Positions 8,371 to 16,698 are shown, counted from the stretch's first letter. The stretch is DNA of 64,000 nt from Pseudodesulfovibrio sediminis (GCF_020886695.1 NZ_AP024485.1:381001-445000), one strand, 5' to 3'. Notes: generated from the letters alone by a model not told the origin. A program made the numbers and translations.

Positions 8371-9336
8371 TCAGGGAAGAAGTGTGGGGATGGTGATATC
8401 GACCGGTTGCCCCGGATGCAGGTTCGGCGCATCCTCCAGTGTCGGTTTGGCCTTGAGCATGAAGACAAGCTTTGCCCGGCTTTGGCTGGAATAAATCACT
8501 GGAGGTGTGAATTCCGCAGACGGGGACACATAGGTGATTGTCATGCGAATAGGGTGCCCCATGCCGTCGTATGTGACGATTGCCTCTTGTCCGGTCTGAA
8601 TTTTCCCGACCTGGGTTTGTGGAACATAGAAACGAACTTCGATGTTCTCCGGGGGCAGGAGAGATACCACAGGTTGCCCGGAACCGATCCATTCTCCTTG
8701 TCTGAAGAGGGTGTCAAAAACAAATGCGGATGTCGGTGCAGTGCGAACCTTCTGGTCATAATTCCATAAGGCTTGATCAAGTTTGGCTTCCGCCTGCATG
8801 ATCTCTGCTTCTGCACCACTGATTTCGTCGCTTCTAGCCCCCAAAGCGGCGGTTTTCAATTCAGAATCAATTTCTCTTACACGCTGTTTCTTTTGATCAT
8901 AGTCGCTTTTTGTACGGTCCAGTTCTTCTTGTGAAATCGTTTCTTCGGCTATGAGCTTTATGCGTCTGTCATACTCGATTTTGGCAAGTCTGGCAGAAGC
9001 CTTGGCCTGTCGGAGTCGGGCCTGTATGGAGGCTATTTCAGATGGTCGCCGACCTTTTTGCAGGTTGGCGAGGTTGTCTTGTGCCCGTTGCAGGGTATGT
9101 CGTGCTTCTTCCACCGCAGCTTTCTCAAAATTCCTTTCAAGGGCAAAAAGCGGGGCGTCCTGTACGACTGATTGACCTCGGGCCACGGAAAGCTCACTCA
9201 GTGTGCCCCCGATGGGAGAGGACACAAGAATGTATTCGCCTTCTACATACCCCTGAAAGACGTTGTTCGCATCATTGGAGCAGGCCGTCGTGAATAACAG
9301 CAGGCAAAAAGAAACGAGTAAGAGTAGTTTATTCAT
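8371..9336 (-). CDS. HlyD-family membrane-fusion lipoprotein
   Basis: A 321-residue periplasmic adaptor. The N-terminus has a lipoprotein signal with lipobox TTAC-S (cleavage before Cys at about 19). A biotinyl-lipoyl-like half (YVEGEYILVSSPIGGTLSEL) is followed by a long coiled-coil hairpin (about residues 65-190) and a beta-barrel domain. It would connect the ABC exporter downstream to an outer-membrane channel, which is not encoded here. First gene of the minus-strand operon 9336-6288, 17 bases before the ATPase start. Resembles YbhG/EmrA-type adaptors. Confidence 0.9.
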   Translation of the reverse strand: MNKLLLLVSFCLLLFTTACSNDANNVFQGYVEGEYILVSSPIGGTLSELSVARGQSVVQDAPLFALERNFEKAAVEEARHTLQRAQDNLANLQKGRRPSEIASIQARLRQAKASARLAKIEYDRRIKLIAEETISQEELDRTKSDYDQKKQRVREIDSELKTAALGARSDEISGAEAEIMQAEAKLDQALWNYDQKVRTAPTSAFVFDTLFRQGEWIGSGQPVVSLLPPENIEVRFYVPQTQVGKIQTGQEAIVTYDGMGHPIRMTITYVSPSAEFTPPVIYSSQSRAKLVFMLKAKPTLEDAPNLHPGQPVDITIPTLLP

Positions 9337-9540
9337 TATGATTCACCCGTTGTTGATATATAGTAATAGTTAGACCTGTTTGAGAAAAATAACAATAGGG
9401 TGCGAGATTCTTGCAGAGGATACGAGGTGGGGCGAATTTGGAAATAGGGGTGTCATATAATTACATTGATGTTGTGGTTTGCATGGCAATATAAACATGA
9501 TATCGTGCTAATAGTAATCATTTTTAGACGGAGAGAGCGT

Positions 9541-9939
9541 ATGAGCAACAGACGTGTATTTTTGAAATCGGCTTTGGCTTTGGCTGCAGGACTTTCCCTT
9601 GGTGTTGGTAAGGCTGCTGCTGAGACCGGACCATTTCCCTCTGGTGTGGTCTATACTGCCGATGATCCGGGGATGTGGGCAGGTAAGGTGAAAACGCACC
9701 TGCCACAGGTCAACGTCATGGACGGCAAGGTCACTGTTGAAACCATGCATCCGCAAAGCCAGAAACATTTTATCGTGCGGCATACAGTGGTCGGCATGGA
9801 CGGCAAAGTCGTCGGGACCCAGGTCTTTTCGCCTGATAAGGAACCTAAATCCAGCTATGAGATCACGAAAAGGGGCGAGTACTACGCCACGAGTTTCTGT
9901 AACCTGCATGATTTTTGGGTGACCAAGTTTACTGTTTAA
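9541..9939 (+). CDS. Tat-exported superoxide-reductase (neelaredoxin)-like protein
   Basis: A 132-residue protein. A twin-arginine signal (NRRVFLKSALALAAG) is followed by an Ala-rich hydrophobic stretch ending near AAAETG. The mature part is a desulfoferrodoxin centre-II fold. Candidate iron ligands are His53 (KTHLP), His70 and His76 (MHPQSQKHF), Cys120 and His123 (SFCNLHDFW), matching the His4Cys pattern of superoxide reductases. The usual lysine next to the first histidine is not obvious. The ATG at 9541 is chosen because GGAGAG precedes it and the signal starts there. Tat export would place it in the periplasm, whereas classical SOR is cytoplasmic. Confidence 0.8.
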   Translation: MSNRRVFLKSALALAAGLSLGVGKAAAETGPFPSGVVYTADDPGMWAGKVKTHLPQVNVMDGKVTVETMHPQSQKHFIVRHTVVGMDGKVVGTQVFSPDKEPKSSYEITKRGEYYATSFCNLHDFWVTKFTV

Positions 9940-9956
9940 CCTGGTTGAAGGTCGTG

Positions 9957-9995
9957 AAAAGCCCACAGAGCAGGTTTCTTTGTGGGCTTTTTTTA
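9957..9995 (+). terminator. Rho-independent terminator
   Basis: AAGCCCACA and TGTGGGCTT arms flank an 11-12 base loop and are followed by seven T residues, directly downstream of the SOR-like gene. Confidence 0.9.
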
Positions 9996-10081
9996 TACAA
10001 GGCGTGGCTAGGGCTTTTCATATAATCACTTCTTGTATCTTTTTTTGAGGCGGAATACAGGTCGTGAATGGTGGGATGCAA

Positions 10082-10150
10082 AAAAAGGAAGCCCGTAAAA
10101 TCATTTTGATTCTACGGGCTTCCGTTTCATTCGTGGTAGCGAGGAGAGGA
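10082..10150. repeat. Left attachment repeat (tRNA-Met 3' end plus terminator)
   Basis: Matches 15684-15753 base for base apart from one missing A after the hairpin. It contains GGAAGCCCGTA/TACGGGCTTCC hairpin arms with a T-run on the minus strand, then TGGTAGCGAGGAGAGGA, which is the complement of the last 17 bases of the tRNA. Beyond 10150 the similarity stops. Confidence 0.92.
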
Positions 10151-10208
10151 AAACGTACTCTCCGGGGTTTCGGAAGTTGTTTCGCATGGTGTTTTAGAGA
10201 ACAATTTT

Positions 10209-10245
10209 AACAGGTTGTCGAGGTCGCTCTCTTCGACAACCTGTT
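10209..10245. repeat. 13-bp perfect inverted repeat near the left element end
   Basis: AACAGGTTGTCGA (10209-10221) and TCGACAACCTGTT (10233-10245) are separated by 11 bases. There is no T-run on the plus strand and only a weak one on the minus strand, so a simple terminator is not the obvious reading. It may be an operator or a replication-origin hairpin for the element's HUH Rep. Confidence 0.7.
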
Positions 10246-10359
10246 TGCGTTTGTAGCCGTAACTTGGAGCAGTGGTCAAGGCTCCAAGACGAGATTTTGG
10301 AGAGGTTGGCAAGAAAAGTACAAAGTCGTATAGTACATGATATCAAAGGAGTTTCGACA

Positions 10360-11307
10360 TTGTTTTGGAAATCTCTTGCCAACACCACTACCGAGAAATA
10401 CTTGGACTTAAAAGAGCGTCTCTTCGACTTTGTGGCAGACCACCCGGTATTTTTCATTTCAGTCCCCATCTGGATATTTCTCTGGATGTTCATCATCGCA
10501 CCTATGCCCACTGCGGCTGGATATATATGGCTTCCCGCTTATGCTCTCGCCTTGTTGTTGTCGTTGGTGTTTGTCTTAATGGGTGTCCTGAGGGCTGTTG
10601 CCGTCTTCGTATGGACAGGGGTGGTAGCTTTGCTCTTAATTATCGGCATTGCTACCCCGTTGAGCATAATTTTTGCGGTAACTGACAACTACTATATCGG
10701 AGTGGATGTAAACACGCCTTCGGGCCTCAAAAGTTGCACGAGCATGGTGCAATTAAAGGATTCAGGCCTCAAGGTGTGGGCTCTCAATCCTTATTCTCGC
10801 CAGCCAAAAGTCAAAGGCGAGGCCGTCTATTGCGATCTTGGGGATGGGAAGAATCTTGTGGCTCTTCTAAGTTTCCAAGGAGATCACTATGGATTGCACA
10901 TGCTACATGATCTACCTTGGCGTGCGGCGGGCCATCGAGTGAATCATAAGGAAAAATACCAGCCGTTTATCAATGGACGCCATGATCTTATTGGTGATCT
11001 CACTCCCATTTTAGTGACATTTTCCGACACCAACGATCGTAATTCGATGACAGAAGTCTCCCCCGATTCAATGTCCACTGTTTACGGGGAGGGGTTTACC
11101 ATAAGTCGAATTTGGGTCGAGATGACTGATGATCCATATCTGAGTAGTGGTATTAAAGAACATCTTCCGTGGGTGAAAGGCAGCTTTGGGGGGATGGACG
11201 CTTATCAACCCTTCAAGTCAATCGGAATTCATAATATCAGCCAGCCGTTTATTAGAGGTTCTCGCCAGCGATCAAGCCGGAGTAGTCTATCTAGAGTGTA
11301 CCCTTGA
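10360..11307 (+). CDS. Unknown membrane protein of the tRNA-Met element
   Basis: About 315 residues from a TTG start at 10360, chosen because AAAGGAG lies eight bases upstream; the frame is open back to a TTG at 10264 with no binding site. Three hydrophobic segments occupy roughly residues 28-105 (VFFISVPIWIFLWMFIIAP, then two more). A soluble domain of about 200 residues follows with many Asp/His/Tyr residues. I do not recognise a family. It reads toward the recombinase gene, 119 bases away. As the only large unassigned cargo gene of the element it could be an exclusion, defence or virion-export protein; none of these is shown by the sequence. Confidence 0.6.
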   Translation: MFWKSLANTTTEKYLDLKERLFDFVADHPVFFISVPIWIFLWMFIIAPMPTAAGYIWLPAYALALLLSLVFVLMGVLRAVAVFVWTGVVALLLIIGIATPLSIIFAVTDNYYIGVDVNTPSGLKSCTSMVQLKDSGLKVWALNPYSRQPKVKGEAVYCDLGDGKNLVALLSFQGDHYGLHMLHDLPWRAAGHRVNHKEKYQPFINGRHDLIGDLTPILVTFSDTNDRNSMTEVSPDSMSTVYGEGFTISRIWVEMTDDPYLSSGIKEHLPWVKGSFGGMDAYQPFKSIGIHNISQPFIRGSRQRSSRSSLSRVYP

Positions 11308-11373
11308 TGGACAGGTGGCCGGGTACATGAAATCAACATCCCCGGCGTGGAAATAGGGTTCCGAACAAATTGT

Positions 11374-11402
11374 TTGACACTGTGTTCGTCAAGGTCTAAG
11401 AG
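11374..11402 (+). promoter_or_regulatory. Possible promoter of the serine recombinase gene
   Basis: A perfect TTGACA (11374-11379) is followed after 17 bases by TAAGAG (11397-11402), a weak -10 box. It lies 25 bases before the recombinase ATG, which has AAGGAG seven bases upstream. Confidence 0.35.
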
Positions 11403-11426
11403 TCTTGATCAACACAAGGAGAACAA

Positions 11427-11981
11427 ATGGAACCACATTTCGCATACATCCGAGTCAGCAGCACCGACCAAAACGAGAGCAGGCAGCTTGAAGGCGTCGA
11501 GGTCCAAAAGACCTTCATCGATAGATGCAGCGGCAAGGACACCGAACGACCAGAACTGCAACGGGCATTGGAGCATCTGCGTGAGGGCGACACTCTCCAT
11601 GTCCATTCCATCGACAGGCTTGCACGGAACCTCCAAGACCTCCAATCCATCGTGGAAGGGCTGAACGAACGCGGCGTCACCGTCAAGTTCCACACCGAGA
11701 ATCTGACCTTCACCGGAGACGAGAGTCCGATGCAGAAACTCATGTTCCAGATGATGGGCGCATTCGCGCAATTCGAACGCTCTCTGATCAAGGAACGGCA
11801 GCGCGAAGGCATCGAGGCTGCCAAGAAGAGAGGGGTCTACAAGGGGCGCAAACCAGCCCTCACTCCGGAGCAGGTCGAAGAGGTCAAGAATAGGGTCGTT
11901 CAGGGCGCGAATAAGGCGTCTTTGGCTCGTGAACTGGGCGTGAGTCGGCAAACGATCTACGCGGCCTTGAGAGCGAACTGA
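11427..11981 (+). CDS. Serine recombinase (resolvase/invertase family)
   Basis: A 184-residue protein with YIRVSSTDQN (catalytic Ser at about 11), SIDRLARN carrying the conserved arginines, AQFERSLIKERQREG in the E helix, and a C-terminal helix-turn-helix (VSRQTIYAALRAN). The strong AAGGAG upstream fixes the ATG. It shares long identical blocks with the recombinase at 1882-2439 (for example GDTLHVHSIDRLARN), so the two elements carry homologous modules. It precedes the Rep gene on the same strand. Probable role: multimer resolution or inversion within the element. Confidence 0.9.
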   Translation: MEPHFAYIRVSSTDQNESRQLEGVEVQKTFIDRCSGKDTERPELQRALEHLREGDTLHVHSIDRLARNLQDLQSIVEGLNERGVTVKFHTENLTFTGDESPMQKLMFQMMGAFAQFERSLIKERQREGIEAAKKRGVYKGRKPALTPEQVEEVKNRVVQGANKASLARELGVSRQTIYAALRAN

Positions 11982-12086
11982 GGGCGACGAGAGAGGGTAC
12001 TTGGCGACGCCTGTCATGTGGCGTAGAAGTTGTTTCCCCCTTGTCTAGGTAGATGTACTGTATATCGGCACATTGCCTATAGCCCC

Positions 12087-13034
12087 ATGTATGAGACTCC
12101 AATGACACCAATGACATCCAGCACATCCGGTGGTTTCCGGCTTTCCCTCAGTAAGAGGATCATCGGTGGGGCAGACCTCACCAAGAAAAGCCTCAGGAAA
12201 AAGCCCTCGACATCCACGACACCGAAGAAGACAGCGACACCGAAAACAAAGACTCCGACCTTTTCCCGCAGGAGCCGGAATAATCTCATCAAGGCCGTTA
12301 ACAGTCTCTCTGAACTGCCGCAGTACTTCGTGACCCTGAGCTACCCCGATGGCGTCAGCGATGATCCCAAGGCATGGAAAAGTGATCTGGACAATCTCAA
12401 CAGACGTCTGAGACACCACTACCCGGAATCGTGGTGGATGTGGCGCATCGAACCACAGTCCAAGACAGGCAAGCCGCACTACCACATCGTCGGCTCAACC
12501 AACGTGACCATGGAGCGGATCGAGTTCTGGCGATGGCTTCACGACAAGTGGTGCAAGATCGTCGGACTCGACCCCAAGAAGGCCCAGTTCGCAACACGGG
12601 TGAATCGGGTGAAGGATGGTGAAGGCAGGCTCGAAAGATATTTCTGCAAGGTGGAGGGCAGCAGCTACGGCGCATACCGGCAAGGCTGGACCGACCTCAC
12701 CAATCGATGGGGCAAAGTGAATGCGGTGAAAATCCCGTTCGAAGACCTCGATACCTACGAGGTCGGTCCGGTGACGCTGGAGAAGGTCAAGGAGTTGGTC
12801 CTCGGCAGCATCCAGACTCAGGTGGGCGAGTTGCAGGACAAACTCGACGGCATGGGCCAGTTCACCGCATACAAGGATCGCCACAAGATGGAGAGGGTTA
12901 TCAGGAACAAGAAGCAGCACATGTACGACATCCGCTATACAGGAGACTTCTTCAGCATCCTCGATCCCGACCACATCAACCTGATCCGACAGACGCTACG
13001 AGATCGGCGCAAAGCTGGAACGATTCATCGGTAA
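12087..13034 (+). CDS. HUH-family rolling-circle replication initiator
   Basis: About 315 residues. A basic, Pro/Thr-rich N-terminal tail of roughly 70 residues is followed by the Rep core: motif 1 YFVTLSYPD, motif 2 GKPHYHIVG (the H-x-H metal pair), and motif 3 RLERYFCKVEG with the probable nicking Tyr and the Y-x-x-K spacing. Such proteins nick a double-stranded origin and start rolling-circle replication. The start is uncertain: the frame opens at a TTG at 12030, and none of the ATGs at 12087, 12102 or 12111 has a good binding site. Its presence in an integrated element implies a circular replicating stage. Confidence 0.8.
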   Translation: MYETPMTPMTSSTSGGFRLSLSKRIIGGADLTKKSLRKKPSTSTTPKKTATPKTKTPTFSRRSRNNLIKAVNSLSELPQYFVTLSYPDGVSDDPKAWKSDLDNLNRRLRHHYPESWWMWRIEPQSKTGKPHYHIVGSTNVTMERIEFWRWLHDKWCKIVGLDPKKAQFATRVNRVKDGEGRLERYFCKVEGSSYGAYRQGWTDLTNRWGKVNAVKIPFEDLDTYEVGPVTLEKVKELVLGSIQTQVGELQDKLDGMGQFTAYKDRHKMERVIRNKKQHMYDIRYTGDFFSILDPDHINLIRQTLRDRRKAGTIHR

Positions 13035-13109
13035 CATGGACGCCATCAGGTTTCGCAGGTATGGGAATAGCTGGCACAGGGATTCAACCGTCGTTCATGA
13101 GGAGTAACC

Positions 13110-13451
13110 ATGGCATTGATAGTGGTCGCAGTCTTTTTCCACTTCATACTCATGCAGGTATTGTACGGGTACACCGAGCCGTATTTCTATAAGTTCGTTT
13201 CCGGTGAGGAGAAGGCAAGAACGCATGCGTCTAGACGGATCAACCTGCGGAGAGCATCGACAATAACAGATTTGGATTTCTTCATGACGTACATCCCGGT
13301 GCTGCATTTCTTCGCATGGATGAAATTCAACAGGTGGCTGTCGAATCAACTGTTCAACAGCGACTTGTACTCATTGAGGATGACTCTCTTTGGCCCTGTC
13401 TACTACCCCTATTTTGCCCTCAAGCTGTCGATGGAGAGCAGTAGAGGTTGA
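13110..13451 (+). CDS. Small unknown membrane protein
   Basis: A 113-residue protein starting at an ATG with GAGGAG seven bases upstream. It has an N-terminal hydrophobic segment (IVVAVFFHFILMQVLYG), a basic middle, then a second weakly hydrophobic segment (FFMTYIPVLHFFAWM) and a third near the C-terminus (FGPVYYPYFALKL). It follows the Rep gene by 75 bases on the same strand. No family recognised. Position and size would suit a plasmid or phage accessory membrane protein, but that is inference. Confidence 0.6.
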   Translation: MALIVVAVFFHFILMQVLYGYTEPYFYKFVSGEEKARTHASRRINLRRASTITDLDFFMTYIPVLHFFAWMKFNRWLSNQLFNSDLYSLRMTLFGPVYYPYFALKLSMESSRG

Positions 13452-13904
13452 GTGTTGCTTGATCCCGATCCCGACTTATTCCGTGCTTTTTCCCGCACTG
13501 ATTTTTTCGACGGTACCGTCAGTCTGAACGCTCCTCGGCGACAGCACGTTTGCACTGGAGATACCATAAAGTTGCCTCTTTTTTCCCACCCAACGTTTTT
13601 TCGCGATAAGCGCATGGCTCTAGACTTCCCGGCTGCAAGGAGAGGCAAAGTGAGGCCATTCTGACATCGTGGATGGCTACCCCTCCCTGTCAAAAGTAGG
13701 GCAAGAGTAGTGCGCTCAGAGGTGTTGGGAAAATTTTCGGAGGGGTGGTTTTTGGCGTAATCGGCTGAATCCTCAATGTAGGACTGAACAATCTTGAAAT
13801 CCTGCATGTTGGTAGGCTGCATTTCAGGGTGTTAATTGCGCCCCCCGATAGGCTGAAAAGTACATATTGATGGGCTGAACCCGCTCAATATGTACTTTCC
13901 TCGT
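13452..13904. other. Gene-poor stretch between convergent element genes
   Basis: No convincing gene. Short frames on both strands lack binding sites and family-like composition. It contains a 12-bp palindrome GACGGTACCGTC (13509-13520) and, at the right, the hairpin described at 13857-13898. Confidence 0.4.
13857..13898 (-). terminator. Hairpin downstream of the integrase gene
   Basis: Perfect 14-bp inverted repeat (AAAGTACATATTGA and TCAATATGTACTTT) with a 14-base loop, seven bases beyond the integrase stop. On the minus strand it ends in four T residues, so it can act as a terminator. Confidence 0.6.
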
Positions 13905-15590
13905 TCATCCGCAGTACTTGGACTTCTTGAGGTGCTCGAGTTCTACCGCGAATTCCAGTTTGCTGGCGATGTGTTGGTAGAGCTTCTTGGCAGCGTGTCT
14001 CTCGGCATAGTAGTCGTAGGTCATAGAATAACCACCTGAGGAATGGCCGTGAAATTCTTCGGCCATGCGATCATCGAATCCCATGTGTTTGCATATACTG
14101 GCAAGGGTTGAACGGAAGCTGTGGAACACCTTGCGGCGTTTCGGATTTTGTGGCTTGAGTCCCCATTTTCCCTTGCGTGCGGAGAACCAGTCGCTTGCCT
14201 TCTTCCCATATTTCAACTGCTCGGTGCCGTCAGGCTTCTTGATTGAGACTGGCGGCAGATCAGGAAACAGGCGTGCTTCGCCTTTTTGACGAAGCCGTTC
14301 CACATATTGGGGAAATCTCAAGTCTTCCGTCAGGAACGGCCACAGTGGGATGGGGCGGACACTGGATTCGGTCTTGGTGTCCTGTCCTTCGCCTTCGTCG
14401 GTGACCATGATGTACCAGACGCCCTCGTGACAGCGAACATCGTCGAGATTCAACTGGGCAAGCTCTTCGATCCGTGCGCCGGTGGCGAGGCCGAGAATGG
14501 GCATCCAGAACTGGTATGGCTTGGTCCAACTGTCGGCCACATACTGCTGGCAATGGAATATCGTGTGCAGGTCGTCAGGTGTGAATGGCTCCGTTGCCGC
14601 TCTCTTCTTCTTGGTGATCTTGAATTTGCGTCTGGTGACGTTGGGGACGACCTTGTAGCCCTGATCCTCGCACCAGTTGAAGAAGGTTCCGGTGTTGACC
14701 ATATAGTTCTTGATCGTGGCACCGGAGACGCGATCTTCCTCGGGTACATCGTGAGTCAGAATCTGTTCCAAAGTCATATGATTGTAAGGTTTTTTGTTGC
14801 GCCTCGGGAGTTCTTTCAGTTTGGCAACATACTTCCTCATGGCATCATGGTCGACCTGAGACACCGGGATGTCTCCGAGGATGGCGGGTAGCAATTCGGC
14901 TACCGTTTTGTACTCCTTGTATGACGTAGCTTTTCACTGGTCATTCCCCTCAAGGAATGCGGTCAATGCCACAGAGAGGAGAGGGCCAGTGGGGGCTGGC
15001 TGTGGTGCCGTGGTATGTTCGAAGGGGAGCTTCCGGAAGTATTCTTTTTCGTAGTCATAATCACCCTGATCACGATGCTTATAGATGCGCCACATCTGGA
15101 TGTCTCTTTTCAGAACTTCCCGGAGTAGCTTCTTGTAAAGGAATGAGTCTGGCTCTACATCCAGTTCCGCCCAATGGGTGAATTCCTCGGTACTGCCATC
15201 GGAAATGCTGTAGCTTCCACGTGCCAGAGCTTTTTGCAGCTTGGCGATGATTTCATCATGGAAATCTGAGGAGAAGTTGAGAAAGGGCGAATCAACCCTG
15301 AAATACTCATCTCGATCAAGGTGAGTCTTCATGTTTTCTGTCAGGAGTCGCTGTAGCTCGTCGTCGCTCAAGTGTTTCATGGTTCCGGCACGTACCTTGT
15401 TGAAATATTCCCATGCAGTGGATGCCAAGAGTCGAGTCTTGGCCTTGGCTTCTCGCAGGTAACACGTGCGAAGGGAGTAGCAGAGTTCGTGTCGGTTGAA
15501 AACTACTCGGAGATCAGCAGGGACGGCCAACCGGAAGTAGTAGACCGACCCTCGGCGCATGATGTTGGCGGGGAGGTGGCTTCGGGGCAT
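13905..15590 (-). pseudogene. Tyrosine integrase interrupted by one in-frame TGA
   Basis: A 219-codon N-terminal part (14934-15590) and a C-terminal part (13905-14931) lie in the same frame, separated by a single TGA at 14934-14936. Read through, the protein would have 561 residues, close to the 573 of the ssrA integrase. The N-terminus (YYFRLAVPADLRVVFNRHE) is DUF6538-like. The catalytic part keeps GARIEELAQL, HSFRSTLASI (Arg kept, second His-type position altered), EFHGHSSGG and YSMTYDYYAER. Aligning NDQ-stop-KATS with GRWEEKS of the ssrA integrase puts the stop at a Trp, so TGG to TGA is the simplest origin. Without readthrough no functional integrase is made. Confidence 0.88.
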
Positions 15591-15627
15591 GATCTGGGTC
15601 TCCTCACTGTCCCGACACCGGAGTCAC

Positions 15628-15648
15628 TTGGTACACCGATTTGGTACA
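15628..15648. repeat. Pair of TTGGTACA direct repeats upstream of the integrase
   Basis: TTGGTACA occurs at 15628-15635 and 15641-15648, 13 bases apart, between the integrase start and the attachment repeat. This is where integrase arm-type sites would lie. Confidence 0.4.
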
Positions 15649-15683
15649 GTTCGCGAAAGTTCTTCCGAGCCCCATGAAAACCC

Positions 15684-15753
15684 AAAAAGGAAGCCCGTAA
15701 AATCATTTTGATTCTACGGGCTTCCAGTTTCATTCGTGGTAGCGAGGAGAGGA
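15684..15753. repeat. Right attachment repeat (tRNA-Met 3' end plus terminator)
   Basis: Counterpart of 10082-10150. On the minus strand it reads the last 17 bases of tRNA-Met, a 10-base spacer, and a terminator hairpin (GGAAGCCCGTA arms) ending in five T residues. Confidence 0.92.
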
Positions 15754-15813
15754 CTTGAACCTCCGACTCTACGGATATGAGCCGTATGCTCTAACCAACT
15801 GAGCTACCTCGCC
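15737..15813 (-). tRNA. tRNA-Met (CAT)
   Basis: The gene is 77 nt with CCA encoded. Acceptor GGCGAGG pairs with CCTCGCT. The D-arm is GCTCAGTTGGTTAGAGC. The anticodon loop CTCATAT gives CAT, and the T-arm is GGAGGTTCAAGTCCTCT. The AGCTCAGTTGGTTAGAGCA block resembles elongator tRNA-Met rather than initiator. A CAT anticodon could in principle also be tRNA-Ile2. The gene was kept intact when the element inserted at its 3' end. Confidence 0.93.
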
Positions 15814-15906
15814 ACGTTTGTTTCGCCGAAGCGGAAACAGTCTATAGACCGTCTTTTTGGCCTTGGCAAGTGGAAAATGGCACTTAAAGTAAATTTTTGG
15901 AACTAG

Positions 15907-16698
15907 TTACAAAAAAAGTAGAATTAAAGGGGCGAGTACAAGCCTGTAAACAGCAAAGGGGCGTAGGGTTAATTTGCCCAATAAAATAATAAATACTTTC
16001 ACAGCCAGCCATGCAGAAATGAATGAAACAAAGAATCCAATGGCAAGAAACAGGATATCATTGTTTGAGAACAGTTGGTAGTTCTTCATGAGATCATACC
16101 CGGTTGCGGCAAACATGATGGGAACTGCCGCAATAAAGGAGTATTCGGCGGCAACGGTTCTTTTTGCTCCCAAGATCATGCCGCCCATGATTGTGGCTGC
16201 AGATCTGGAAAACCCGGGCCACAGGGCAAGGCATTGGAAGCAACCTATTCCCAGTGCCAGCTTCGGGGTTATCTCGTCCAGCGATAGGGTTGTTTCATGC
16301 TTTTCTTTGCCTTCCACGATAAAAATGAGTACCGCACCTACTGCGAGAGCAATGGCTACGGTTTTGGGGCCGAACAGGTACTGTTTGATATAGCTGTGTG
16401 TCAGCAGTCCGATGACCGAGGCGGGGAGTGATGTGAGAAAAAGCAGCCACAGCCCATAGACGCCACTGAATTTTTTGTTCGCATCGGGAAACAGAAGCCC
16501 GATGAAGCGGTCCCAGTACAACAGGACGACTGCGAGGATTGCTCCGAGCTGTATGACTATTTCGAAGGTTTCAGCCCGTGGTCCAGTAAAATCCAGCAGG
16601 TATCCCGTAATGATGAGATGTCCTGTGCTGGAGATAGGGAGGAATTCTGTCAGGCCTTCCACAATGCCGAGAATGATCGCAACGTACCAGGGTGCCAT
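15907..16698 (-). CDS. uppP: Undecaprenyl-diphosphate phosphatase
   Basis: A 263-residue polytopic membrane enzyme of the BacA/UppP family, which dephosphorylates undecaprenyl diphosphate to recycle the lipid carrier for peptidoglycan and O-antigen. Both signature regions are present: EGLTEFLPISSTGHL (about residues 14-28) and PGFSRSAAT (about 163-171). Length is typical. It is monocistronic on the minus strand, divergent from the small gene at 16833. No terminator is obvious downstream before tRNA-Met. Confidence 0.95.
   Translation of the reverse strand: MAPWYVAIILGIVEGLTEFLPISSTGHLIITGYLLDFTGPRAETFEIVIQLGAILAVVLLYWDRFIGLLFPDANKKFSGVYGLWLLFLTSLPASVIGLLTHSYIKQYLFGPKTVAIALAVGAVLIFIVEGKEKHETTLSLDEITPKLALGIGCFQCLALWPGFSRSAATIMGGMILGAKRTVAAEYSFIAAVPIMFAATGYDLMKNYQLFSNNDILFLAIGFFVSFISAWLAVKVFIILLGKLTLRPFAVYRLVLAPLILLFL

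Larger units (their letters stand above)
10082..15753. mobile_element. Integrative element of about 5.7 kb in tRNA-Met
   Basis: The segment is bounded by a 69/70-bp direct repeat (10082-10150 and 15684-15753) made of a tRNA-Met terminator plus the last 17 bases of the tRNA gene. The intact tRNA is at the right end and the integrase remnant lies next to it. Inside are a membrane protein, a serine recombinase, an HUH replication initiator, a small membrane protein and the integrase. The Rep suggests a rolling-circle plasmid or ssDNA-phage-like life stage. No capsid, Zot-like morphogenesis or conjugation gene was recognised. The integrase has an in-frame stop, so the element may now be fixed. 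Confidence 0.88.

Noticed and set aside
13409..13822. 137-codon minus-strand frame in the tRNA-Met element
   Set aside because: No good start signal, low-complexity basic composition in the second half, and overlap with the end of the 13110-13451 gene. A short real gene at its N-terminus cannot be excluded.
14934..14936. Selenocysteine at the in-frame TGA of the integrase
   Set aside because: Integrases have no selenium role, no SECIS-like hairpin directly follows, and alignment with the related integrase points to Trp.
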